From contig NC_135715.1 in assembly GCF_964656455.1 (NCBI RefSeq), positions 73,793,414 through 73,857,413 of the forward strand: 64,000 nt of DNA, read 5' to 3'. Source of the stretch: Halichoerus grypus (lineage: Eukaryota; Chordata; Mammalia; Carnivora; Phocidae). Of the stretch, positions 25,001-35,419 are shown one piece after another. The position numbers and the translations under genes are program-made. Position 1 is the stretch's first letter, and each line of letters begins with the position of its first letter. Under the pieces are notes generated by a model. The model did not search any database, was not told where the DNA came from, and saw only the letters and a program-made list of their open reading frames with translations.

Positions 25001-25227
25001 TCACAAATCTCCCCACATGACTGCCTGAGTGAAGCAAAATTACACTTATCTAACTTATTACTATAAGCAAGTCATAACTAACCATGTGCTTTTTTTAAAA
25101 CTAGTTATATGTATACCTAAGTGACTCAGCTCAAAAGCTGAAGGCACTACTGTAAAGCCTATCAGCTAAGTGAGGTAGTCCACCTGCAGGAGTGTGTAAA
25201 CAGCTGCTATTTAAATTCAGATCATTA

Positions 25228-25338
25228 GGGGCACCTGGGTGGCTCAGTTAAGTGTCCGGCTCTTGATTTCAGCTCAGGTCATGATCGTAGTCGGGCTACG
25301 CGCTGAGCCTGGAGCCTACTTAAGATTCTCTCTTTCTT
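25228..25338 (+). mobile_element. Can-SINE, older, 3' part missing or interrupted
   Basis: GGGGCACCTGGGTGGCTCAG head, 'gtccggctcttgatttcagctcagg' body of the older subfamily, breaking off in the CT-rich linker exactly where the next SINE starts. Confidence 0.88.
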
Positions 25339-25533
25339 GGGACGCCTGGGTGGCTCAGTAGATTAAGCGTCTGCCTTTGTCTCAGGTCATGATCCCGGGA
25401 TCCTGGGATCGAGTCACACATCGGGCTCCCCACTCGGCAGGGAGCCCGCTTCTCCCCTTGCCTACTGCTCCCCCTGCTCATGCTTGCTCTCAATCTCTGT
25501 CTCTCTCTAATAAATAAATAAAATCTTTAAAAA
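25339..25533 (+). mobile_element. Can-SINE directly following or inserted in an older Can-SINE
   Basis: GGGACGCCTGGGTGGCTCAG head to AATAAATAAATAAAATC tail, in the same orientation as the partial SINE to its left. The join falls in the CT-rich linker of the older copy, so insertion or unequal recombination between linkers are both possible. Confidence 0.92.
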
Positions 25534-25539
25534 ATTATT

Positions 25540-25965
25540 GAACTCAAATAAGTCATCCTTTTACCTGGTTAATTATGAAAAAAACGAATGAAATTATAAG
25601 TCAACTCCAATGAGGTGTCCTTAATAAATTGCTGTAATGAACAATTCCACTGGTTAACAACCACAACTCTCAATAAACTGCATTAAATGTATCAAATACA
25701 GATTCGGTGAACAGAGACCATATAGTGTTAATTCCAGATCCTACTACTGTTTCATAAAAATTATGTTCACTACACAGTAATGGAAATTAAAGTCACACTT
25801 TTACTCTACAAATAAGCACTCTAGAGAAGGACTCTTAGCAAGTATTTCCCAGGAATTAATAAAGCGTTCTCATTTGCCACAGTCAGGGATTTTTCATAGT
25901 AAAGATCTGTAAAATTCTGAGTCATTTGCATTCCAGCAGAAACCATTAGCCCTGGAGAAAAACTA
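25540..25965. other. Unassigned AT-rich sequence
   Basis: Nothing recognised. Confidence 0.4.
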
Positions 25966-25969
25966 ACAG

Positions 25970-26010
25970 AAAACAAAACAAAACAAAACAAAACAAAACA
26001 AAACAAAACA
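25970..26010. repeat. (CAAAA)n simple repeat, about 8 units
   Basis: Regular AAAAC pentamers ending in CACCAGC. Confidence 0.95.
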
Positions 26011-26537
26011 CCAGCATTCTAATTTACTGGTCCCTTACAACTAAGTAACTAATCTATGATGCCAGAGAAAGGCACCTAGAAGTGCCTTTGCTGTACTGTT
26101 TGCTGGATCTCCACAATCCTGCCAAACCAAGTGTCTTTTGGGGAGGAAGTGGAGATGGTAGGAGAGCACCAGGGGTACCTCTTAAAAGTTAGAGGTTTAA
26201 GTAAACATTAAGCAAAAATGGCAGTATCTTACAGGTGGTCACAGATTCAATGCACTGAGCCCAAAATGTACTTTACTGAATTGAGTTTTCAGGACCTTTT
26301 TGAGCACATCAAATCTCTGTGAGCCTTCTGGATTCTGTACTCCTAACCTTTCCAGATTACCTAAGTGGTAACTCCTATTAAACTAACTGACTATTTGAAG
26401 AGACAGAACTGGTTTTTATGCACACTCCTAATCCCAAAAGCAAATTACAACAAAGCCAGAGTGGCTTCAAAAGACTGCCAAGGCTTTAAGAAGAGGAAAG
26501 GGGATACTTATGTATAAATGTAATACAGAAATGTAAC
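26011..26537. other. Unassigned sequence
   Basis: Nothing recognised up to the L1 duplication. Confidence 0.4.
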
Positions 26538-27798
26538 TTAAAGATAGTCCAAACTGTTGGAAGAACAGCTCTTGTTAAAATGTCTATACTACCCAAAGCA
26601 ATCTACACATTTGATGCAATTCCTGTCAAAACACCAACAGCATTTTTCACAGAACCAGAACAAACAATCCTAAAATTTGTTTGGAACCACAAAAGACCTC
26701 AAATAGCCAAAGCAATCTTGAAAAAGAAAAACAAAACTGGAGATATCACAATTCTGGATTTCAAGTTATATTACAAAGCAGTCTTAATTAAAACAGTATG
26801 GTACTGACACAAAAATAGACACATAGATCAATGGAATAAAACAGAAAACCTAGAAATAAAACCACAATTATATGGTCAATTAATCTTCTACAAAAGAGGA
26901 ATGATTATATAATGGGAAAAAAGTCTCTACAACAAATGGTGTTAGGAAAACTGGACAGCCACATGCAAAAGAATGAAACTGGACCACTTTCCTACACCAT
27001 ACACAAAAACTCAAAATGCATTAAAGACCTAAATGTGAGACCTGAAACCATAAAAACCCTTGAAGAGAGCACAAACAGTAATTTCTCTGACATTGGCCAT
27101 AGCAACATTTTCTCACAATGTCTCCTGGGTCAAGGAAAATAAAAGCAAAAATAAACTACTGGGACTACATCAAAATAAAAAGCTTCTGCACAGCGAAAGA
27201 AGCAATCAACAAAACTAAAAGGCAACCTACTGAATGGGAAAAGATATTTGCAAATGACATATCCAATAGAGGGTTAATTCTCCCAAATATATAAAGAACT
27301 GATACAACTCAATACCCTCAAAAAACGAATAATCCAATTAAAAATGGACAGAAGATATGAACAGACTTTTCTCCAAAGACTTACAGATGGCCAACAGACA
27401 CATGAAAAGATGCTCAAAGCACTCATCGTCAGAGGAATGCAAATCAAAACTACAATGAGATATCATCTCACACCTGTCAGAATGGCTAAAATCAAAAATG
27501 CAAGAAACAATAGGTGTTGGCAAGAATGTAGAGAAAGGGGAACCCTCTTGCATTGTTCGTGGGAATGCAAACTGGTGCAGCCACTGTAGAAAACAGTATG
27601 GAGGTTCCTCAAAAAGTTGAAAAGTAGAACTACCCTACAACCCCGTAATTGCACTACTGGGTATTTACCTCAAAAATATAAAAACACTAATTCAAAGGGA
27701 AACATGCACCCCCATGTTTAATGCAGCATTATTTACAATTGCCAAGCTATGGAAGCAGCCCAAGTGTCCTTCAATAGATGAATGGATAAAGAAGTGGT

Positions 27799-27836
27799 AC
27801 GCACATACACATACACACATACACACACACACACAG
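27799..27836. repeat. (CA)n microsatellite inside L1
   Basis: Interrupted ACATACAC/CACACACA run at the place where L1 3' ends often carry a short TA/CA tract. Confidence 0.9.
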
Positions 27837-27961
27837 AGGAATATTACTCAGCCATAAAAAAGAAGGAAATCTTGCCATTTGCAACAACATGGGATGGATC
27901 TAGAGAGTATAATGCTAAGCAAAATAAGTCAGAGAAAGACAAATACCATATGACCTCATTT

Positions 27962-28449
27962 TTTTTGAAATTTTTAAAAATTTTTTATTGTTATGTTAAT
28001 CACCATACATTACATCATTAGTTTTAGATGTAGTGTTCCATGATTCATTGTTTGTGCATAACACCCAGTGCTCCATGCAGAACGTGCCCTCTTTAATACC
28101 CATCACCAGGCTAACCCATCCTCCCACCCCCCTCCCCTCTAGAACCCTCAGTTTGTTTTTCAGAGTCCATTGTCTCTCATGGTTCGTCTCCCCCTCCGAT
28201 TTCCCCCCCTTCATTCTTCCCCTCCTGCTATCTTCTTCTTCTTTTTTTTCTTTTCTTAACATATATTGCATTATTTGTTTCAGAGGTACAGATCTGAGAT
28301 TCAACAGTCTTGCACAATTCACCACGCTTACCAGAGCACATACCCTCCCCAGTGTCTATCACCCAGTCACCCCATCCCATCCACCCTACCCCCACTCCAG
28401 CAACCCTCAGTTTGTTTCCTGAAATTAAGAATTCCTCATATCAGTGAGG
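27962..28449 (-). mobile_element. Young arctoid L1, 5' truncated, inserted antisense into an older L1
   Basis: Antisense L1 3' UTR: TTATTGTTATGTTAATCACC, CAGTGCTCCATGCAGAACG, AGGTACAGATCTGAGATTCA and CTCATATCAGTGAGG. This closely resembles the young L1 3' end I know from bears and seals. A perfect 15-bp duplication, CATATGACCTCATTT, lies at 27947-27961 and 28450-28464. No coding part of L1 is included. Confidence 0.93.
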
Positions 28450-28764
28450 CATATGACCTCATTTATATGTGGAATTTAAAAAACAAAACAAAACAAAGAA
28501 AAAAAAGAGACAGAGAGACAAACTAAGAAACAGACTCTTAACTATAGAGAACAAATTGATAGTTACCAGAAGGGAGGAGGGAGTGGGAGAATGGAGGAAA
28601 TAAGGGATGAGGGTTAAGGAGTACACTTATCATTATGGAAAAGAAAGTATAAGAACAAACACATGAAAGAAAAAAAAAAAGAAAACATGGGACTCATTCA
28701 AAAATTAAAGAATTTTAAAAAATAAATAAATGAGAAAAAAAAATTAAAGACAGTCCAAACCCCA

Positions 28765-29655
28765 CAGGACAAGCATGTTCAGGGCCACTTTTCTGAAAAG
28801 CTGTCTAAAGAAACCACAAAAACAAGGAATATAACCAAATCCATAATTTAAAAAATAAACATTTTTTAATAGAATAAGGTATTTTCTATGAAAATACCAC
28901 CTGGCAGAAAAGAATACCCACTTGGGTTTAAGGACCCCTGGGGTCCCGCTTCAACCTCGCCTACTCCATGAACTATTCTCCATCCTTCAGCACTCCCATG
29001 TTGGGCACAGACAGAATAACAACACAAGCTCTAGAAGAAAGAGCCCTGCACTACAATCAGCAATTCTCTACCAGCCTGATGCATTTACTTACTGCGTGCC
29101 GATGTGAACCTTTCTGTGTCTCACTCATTTCAGGAAAATAACTGTACTTCTCATCCTTGCTTCCTCCCCCCCCCCCCCCGCCCCATTGCCCCTGGAACTT
29201 GCCCCTATGCAAACCAGCATCTGAGCTGTTGTAAACATCAAATTCAATCATATCACTAAAACTCTTGACACCATAAATCATTACACAAGCAGGCAGTCTT
29301 ATGAAAACTAATACAAATTATCCACACTAACTCTGCCCAAACCACAACAACAGAGTTGTCACTCTCTTTACCCTGACCCCAAATTACTAACTCAGCATTA
29401 ATTTCTTTCTGCCCTGTTTTAAACATCCACAGAGGTGCCTGTCATCCTTTCTTGTTGACGATTTATGCCCTCAGAATTCTACCCCATTACTTCTAATAGC
29501 TAAAAAAGACATGTAGGCTGTTTTGTCCCTCTCTTCAAAAGTATGGTCAAAGTTACACACACAGATCTGAAACTTTCTCAAGAATTCTTATTCTTGTTGT
29601 TGTCCTTTGTCTGCTGGCTACTGGGCAATTTTCTATTCTTGGTACATTACTCTCA
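28765..29655. other. Unassigned sequence with a poly-C run
   Basis: No family recognised. A poly-C run of about 14 lies at 29166-29179. Confidence 0.4.
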
Positions 29656-29659
29656 ACCC

Positions 29660-29870
29660 TTTATTTATTATTTACATGCTCTCCTTTACTCCTTACAACT
29701 CTGTGGGGTAGGTACTGTTTTATAGATGAGAAGACCAATGCTCACCAAAGTTGACAAATGCCCCCCAAACTACACTGCTAATAAATGGCAAAGCCAAGAC
29801 CTGAACTCCAATCAGTCTGGCCCCAGAGCCCCTGCTCTTGACTGGGTTGCAATTCTGTCTCATCCAGTCT
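29660..29870 (+). mobile_element. MIR
   Basis: TTACAACTCTGTGGGGTAGG, TACTGTTTTATAGATGAGAA, GACCTGAACTCCAATCAGTC and TGGCCCCAGAGCCCCTGCTC are in MIR order. Confidence 0.88.
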
Positions 29871-29874
29871 TAGA

Positions 29875-30474
29875 AGCAATCCATCATCTAGCCCTGAGCC
29901 TGAAGCCAACAAAGAAGTAGGTCTACTCAGGAACCATCTACATATGACTGCATTTATGCACATCCCACTCACTGTTCCAAAAAGATAGCATTCATTTGTT
30001 GGAAGTCAGTTAAAAAAAAAAAAAAAATTCTAGGAGCACTAAGTGAGCTAGAAATGAGACAAGCGCAAAAGGCATCCCTTAAACCCTATACATCCACTAC
30101 AGGTAAAAACAAAGTTGGTTGAAGAACTTGTAAAGGGGCATCTGAAGTACTACAGAATTCCATGACTATCAGCCACAAAGCTACCAAATACTCAAAGAAA
30201 ATGCCTTTACTTCAGATTCTAAGTCCCAGAAGCAAACAGATTTTGGTCCACACCTGCTAACATCCTATCCCAAAGCACCACTATATATTCCTTCCTCCTC
30301 AATATCCCAAACAGCCCCTTCTGTTCTTCTGATACCAAAGCCTGGTTTGTAGCAAATGGTTGTCAAAGAATCTCTGGTAAGAGGTACTTAAAAACAAAAA
30401 GCCAGGAAGTTCTGATTCTCTCCCACTGACAACATGATAACTTGTGACCCTTTACCCACAAAAGCAGTGGTTCT
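29875..30474. other. Unassigned sequence
   Basis: Nothing recognised apart from a 15-A run at about 30013. Confidence 0.4.
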
Positions 30475-30477
30475 GTA

Positions 30478-30868
30478 ATGTGAAAATGAGTAAGGGGAAA
30501 CCTCACTAAAATGGAGCAGGGAGGCCAGAAAGGGGAGCCTGGCCCACTCAACATCAATTACAGGAAGAACTGCCAATTACAGGCCCCAAGAGAAAAGATG
30601 GACATTGCCTCTCCTACAAGGAATCAGCCAGCCCTGCAACTCAGCCAAAGAGAAACCATCATCACCCTGAACTCTTGCTTCTCTCCAAGGGACTTCGGTT
30701 CCAAACAAGCCCTCCCAACTTCCTCCTCCTCCTCCATAAACTAACATTTCTCTCCTTCCTTTGTGGGATTTGCTTGCCACAGGCTGCATGTCCCAAATGG
30801 CAATTCTCTGCTATCCCCGAATAAACCCATTTTGGTGGTAAAACAATTGGCTGTTTTCATTCTTTTAG
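30478..30868 (+). mobile_element. Putative solo LTR (degenerate)
   Basis: A block of pyrimidine-rich U3-like text (CTCACTAAAATGGAGCAGGG at the left) leads to AATAAA at about 30822. A U5-like end follows: GGTGGTAAAACAATTGGCTG, then CATTCTTTTAGGCTAACA. Size and signals fit a solo LTR; the family and exact ends are not certain. Confidence 0.5.
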
Positions 30869-30869
30869 G

Positions 30870-32875
30870 CTAACAGTAACTTTTCATGAGAATGCCAAGC
30901 AGCTACAAAGGGAATGAGAGTGGAAGGGTTCCAACTGATTTCTCTATCCTAAATGGTCCAAAACTGGGTAAGACTCTCGTCACTATTCCCTGTCCTTCTC
31001 TGACATTCAGAGCTAACCCATCTCCTACTGCTTTCCTCTACCATAAGATGAATTTATCAAGTTTGCCCCTTACTTTCCTTCCTAAAGGAACAATTATCAG
31101 TGAAAGTAAAACTCTGGATAATATATTAAACAAATACATACAGGAAATCTCACTAGAAAGGAAAAACTGCAAATTAAGAAAACCGAAGCTAACTGAAGCA
31201 CCTCATAAACAGCAGCAAGAAAATACTAGTGACTCAAAAAAGTTACAGAACTATGCTAAATTGACTTCAGTACTCTATAACCAGAAAGAAAGCTTTAAAA
31301 TAAAACCTTAAGATGTAGTAATTATCATTTCTGCATCTGGGGGCGAGGGAAAGGAAACAGATCAAAATGCTTCGGTCAACTCAAGCCACCCTAGGCAGAA
31401 TTCTATTCATTCAACTTTTCAAAAATTTGCTTTAGCTAAGCTCATATCCGGACCATATCCGGATCACTTCAAAAATTCTGGGAACTTAAATTTACATTTA
31501 ATTTGCTAAATCTTATCATTTGTTTTAGCACTTCAGTGAGAAGACCAGGATAAATCAAATTCTACTCAATTTAGGAAGAGAAATCACACTCCATTCCTCC
31601 CAGATAAGGGTTCCTCATTTCATTAACAATCAACGCCTGTAAAAACAAACTCAATCCTTAAGAAAAGAAATTCCAAAATTACTAGAAATAACTTGAGGCT
31701 AACACTAGAAAATTAGGGGGGAAAATGTCAAGAGGCACTAAAGTATATGAAATCCGACACTTTAGAAATAATATTTGAATGCTAATTAGACCTACAAAAG
31801 AATATGAAATCTAATGCTTGGCCAGTTTTATACAAAGCCCATTGAGTGTATAATGCCATTCACTGAGATTCTTTCAGATGTTCCTGACAGAAATGGAAAC
31901 TGAACATATTTTTAACCCACGTTATGCTACAGCACCTCTGAGAAAGCCCACTTCTAGACACATTCATATTAATGAATCTATCCCAATACTCTTCTAAAAG
32001 ATTAAGAGGCTCTTTTTTTTTTTTTTTTACACAAAGTCTTATATACCAGAAAGCCAAAAATACACAGCAAGAAAATTACTGGAAATGTAGACATCTACAA
32101 TTTTCAGCATCTAAGGTTTCAGAGATGCAGTCAATCTAGAAACCATCTGTTTTTCACCATGATTTGGTTTTATTTTTTTCTGGACTCATTCATTCCTTTT
32201 CATTGTCAGTTCATTCATTTCTGATGACCGTGCATAATCGGTGTTCACACTAACCATGAGGAATGTCACCTCCTGGTAGAAAAGGGTCATTGCAAGGGTA
32301 TATATCAGGTCTATAAATCACTAAGGGGTGAGTTGCAAGATAGTCATGTTTTTCTCTTTCTTTCTTTCTTTTTTCAGGAATTCACAGACACACAAAAAGA
32401 AACAATGGTAAAATAGGCAAGGAGACAATGTATGTGAGATTTTGTTGTAGGTGCAAAACAACACAAAATATAGATGTCTCCTCAGTAAAGGAGAAATACT
32501 GTTTTCAACCTTATTTCCTACCCTTGACACTTCAACATTTGTCTAAACCCAGACTGCTCACCTATATAATCCATGGAACATTAAAATATTTGAATTTCAT
32601 TTGTCTGCCATCCGAAATTTCTCAATAAAAGGTAAGCAAAAAAAAATATTATAATTAATTTACTTACAATGAATCATCAGTATCCTTCCCCTTTCTCTAA
32701 CTTGGGTATTTTATTTGCTTTTGTATTTTAATCTAGTTTCTCTCTTGTTTTTACAGGGACTAAATATCCATTTCACATTCAAAAGACAGTCCCAGACAAT
32801 CATCCTAAAATTCCATAATCTACAACACCATCACAGACATCAGATAATTATCATTTTTTAAACAATTTTGAGGTT
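30870..32875. other. Unassigned AT-rich sequence
   Basis: No repeat family recognised. A plus-strand open frame at 30886-31311 (about 140 codons, ending KESFKIKP) has no recognisable domain and is AT-rich like its surroundings. Poly-T at 32010-32028 and TTTC repeats at 32348-32372. Confidence 0.35.
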
Positions 32876-32879
32876 AAAT

Positions 32880-33597
32880 CCTACCTAGAGGGAAGCAGAT
32901 CAACAAAACTGACAAACCTTCAGACTGACCAAGATAAAAACATTACAAAAAAACCCTACAGATCAGATTCACTCATGAATACAGATGCAAAAATCCTCAA
33001 CAAAAGATTAACACACCAAATCTAGGAGCATATAAAAAGGATTATATACCGTGAGCAAATGGGACTTATCCTGGGAATGCAAAGTTGGTTTAATCTCCAA
33101 AAATCAATTAGCAAAATATAAAATATTAATAAAGGACAAAACTAAATGACCATCTCAATAGATGCAGAAAAAATATTTCATAAAATCCAACACTCATTTG
33201 TGATTAAAAACTCCCAACAAACTTCCTCAACCTGACAAAAGTGATCAACAAAAAAACTACAACTATCATTATACTTAATGGTGAAGGACTGAATGCTTCT
33301 TTCCCCTAAAACCAGGAACAAGGCAAGAATGTCCACTCTTACCACTTCTATTTAATACTATAATGGAGGTTCCACCCAGAGCAACAAAGCAAAAAAGAAA
33401 GAGAGGAAAGGAGACCATCCAGATCAGAAAGGAAGTAAAACTGTCTGGCTAATCAATTTCATCACTAGAACATGTCATGATCCTATATGCAGAAAATCCT
33501 AAGGAATCCACAATAAAACTAGAACTAAAACACAAGCTCAGCAAGGTCACATGATATAAATCAATATACCAAAATCAACCACCATGACCACAAAGAG
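32880..33597 (+). mobile_element. Old L1M ORF2 (central part)
   Basis: CAGATCAACAAAACTGACAA, ATACAGATGCAAAAATCCTC, CATCTCAATAGATGCAGAAA and AACAAGGCAAGAATGTCCAC follow the reverse-transcriptase region of L1 ORF2; broken by stops and indels. Confidence 0.88.
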
Positions 33598-33608
33598 GAA
33601 GCATGAGG

Positions 33609-33834
33609 GGGTACGCCTGGGTGGCTCAGTCAGTCAAGTGTGCAACTCTTGATTTCAGCTCAGGTCATGATCTCAGGGTCATGAGATCCAGCCCTGTGTC
33701 TGACTCCACATTGGGCATGGAGCCTGCTTGAGACTACCTCTCTCTCTCTCTCCTTTGCCACCCACTCCCCCACTGCCTGGCTTGTGCACACGCACATGCT
33801 CTCTAAAAAAAACAAAAAAAGAGAGAGAGAGAGA
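33609..33834 (+). mobile_element. Can-SINE inserted in an L1
   Basis: Head GGTACGCCTGGGTGGCTCAG, older 'caactcttgatttcagctcagg' body, tail A-rich then (GA)n. An 11-bp duplication with one mismatch (GAAGCATRAGG) lies at 33598-33608 and 33835-33845. Confidence 0.92.
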
Positions 33835-33845
33835 GAAGCATAAGG

Positions 33846-34110
33846 AGCTCCTTTATAGTGAGGAAACAGTCATGTGCCTTGATGTGGTGGTTACACGAAT
33901 CTATACATGTGATTGTACAGAACACACAAATGAGTGCATGTAAAAAGTGGTGAAATCTGAATAAGGTCTACAGAATTTCTGGTTTTAATAGTATACTGTA
34001 GTTACACAAAATGTCTCACCATGGGGGTAAATCTAGGTGAAGAGCACACAGGACCTTTCTGTGCTACAAGTTCCCAAGTCTACAACTGTTTCAAAATAAA
34101 AAGTTATTTA
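33846..34110 (+). mobile_element. Old L1M 3' UTR fragment
   Basis: TGATGTGGTGGTTACACGAA, TTCTGGTTTTAATAGTATAC and GGACCTTTCTGTGCTACAAG, then CAAAATAAAAAGTT, are the usual old-L1 3' end. It follows the ORF2 fragment after a large internal deletion, or belongs to a second copy. Confidence 0.82.
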
Positions 34111-34289
34111 AAAAAAAACAAACTTTTTCTACACAAGAGCAACAATCAAAGATGAAATTAAGATCCCCAAGATGATTCTTTTGTACATATTTGTGGCCCA
34201 CCATCTTTTTTTTTTTTTTTCAAGATCTCAAGAACAGAAGTTACACAAGCATATGATACACAACTATTCCAAACTATAAACTGGTAAAA

Positions 34290-34438
34290 TTCCCAAGCTT
34301 GTGTACACATCAGAATCATCTAGAGGTCATTGAGAAATTTCAAAGCCTATGCAACATCCCAGACGTAATGAAATCCCAATTTCTGGGACAAGGACTTAGG
34401 CATTAGTATCTTTAAAACTCCCTGGGTGAACCACTGCT
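34290..34438. mobile_element. hAT-Charlie miniature (MER5A-like), diverged
   Basis: CACATCAGAATCATCTAGAG, then AATTTCTGGGACAAGGACTT, TAGGCATTAGTATCTTTAAA and GGTGAACCACTG match the text of MER5A-type elements (...cacattagaatcacctggggag...gagaaccactg). Confidence 0.6.
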
Positions 34439-34439
34439 G

Positions 34440-34899
34440 TATGAAGCAATAATTCTCTAGTTTTTGTTCAGGACGTCTTACCATCTAAAACCCCAAACTC
34501 AATTGCTCGTAAGTTCTATTTATCCCATATTCACCAAATACTAGAAATTCAGACAGAAACGTTTTAAATATTTATTAAATCACTGAAAAGGACAAAATAA
34601 ATTCATTATGTGTTAACAAACATATCTTCAAAGAAATAACCCTTTTTCTCAAGACAAAAAACTACTGGCACCATTATATTTTTTACAAGTTCCTTTAATG
34701 CCTGGCTTAAAAGGAGGAAGCTGGATTTTCATATCTGCTTTCTGAATTCATTCCACTGTGATACATTGTTTTGACTGCTGTGTATGAAGACAATTCATTC
34801 TTACCCAGATACCTAGTTGGAAAGAGGAGTGTTTAATAGTCTTTTCAGATAAGTGTGGCTCTGTCACGGAGCCTCTGAAAAACCCATTGTATGCTCTGA
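34440..34899. other. Unassigned AT-rich sequence
   Basis: Nothing recognised. Confidence 0.4.
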
Positions 34900-35030
34900 A
34901 ATAATGAGAGTAAAAAGGGCAGGTAATGTTTTAGTATGATTATGAAAACAAGTATGACCTCGACGACCCCTTAAAAGGTCCTGGAAACCCCCAGGAGTCC
35001 CCGTACTACACTTAGAGAACTGCGGGTATA
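34900..35030. mobile_element. hAT-Charlie fragment
   Basis: GACCTCGACGACCCCTTAAA, then AACCCCCAGGAGTCCCCGTA and CACTTAGAGAACTGCGG resemble the end of a Charlie-type element (…ggaccccccaggggtccccggaccacactttgagaaccactg). Confidence 0.5.
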
Positions 35031-35419
35031 AAGTATAAAAGAAAGGAGAAGTAATGAGGTCTGCCGCTGTCAGAGACTTTACAGAAAGGCAGGACTTCCA
35101 CTAGAAAAATTAGACAGGGGGAGAGGGGAAGAGCGGGCTCAAAGACCACGTTGATTTTCACGGAAAAGATTAACACTTAAAAGTGAACTGGATAAAAACT
35201 AGATGCTAGCTGAAAAGGGAAACTATATCCAAACACTAGTATACATGGGATATATAAAATAAATCCAGCTTTTCAAAGAAATTCCAGCTTGAAGGATTAT
35301 CGCAAAGCGGACCAATCCAGGGAACCACCATCGGGGTCATGAAATAGGGCAATGCCAGCACCCCGGAAAGTGCCCTTCATGCCCCTTCTCAGTTATGAAT
35401 CCCTTCTTCTCCCCCCAAA

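Larger units (their letters stand above)
26555..28743 (+). mobile_element. Carnivore L1, 5' truncated, with ORF2 C-terminus and 3' UTR
   Basis: Starts in ORF2 (TGTCTATACTACCCAAAGCA) and runs through TTCAAGTTATATTACAAAGC, ATGGCCAACAGACACATGAA and TACTCAGCCATAAAAAAGAA to an A-rich end. A 17-bp duplication with one mismatch (TTAAAGAYAGTCCAAAC) lies at 26538-26554 and 28744-28760. The longest intact piece of frame (26580-26807) is an ORF2 remnant. It is interrupted by a younger L1 at 27962-28449. Confidence 0.93.

Noticed and set aside
26580..27142. Open frames resembling a reverse-transcriptase C-terminus
   Set aside because: Remnants of L1 ORF2 within a 5'-truncated copy; not a gene.
28450..28743. 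Twin-priming inversion as the cause of the inverted L1 segment at 27962-28449
   Set aside because: The inverted part has its own perfect 15-bp duplication and the surrounding L1 is continuous across it, which means a separate later insertion.
30886..31311. A 141-codon plus-strand open frame
   Set aside because: AT-rich with lysine-rich composition like the neighbouring non-coding DNA, no domain, and no exon signals.
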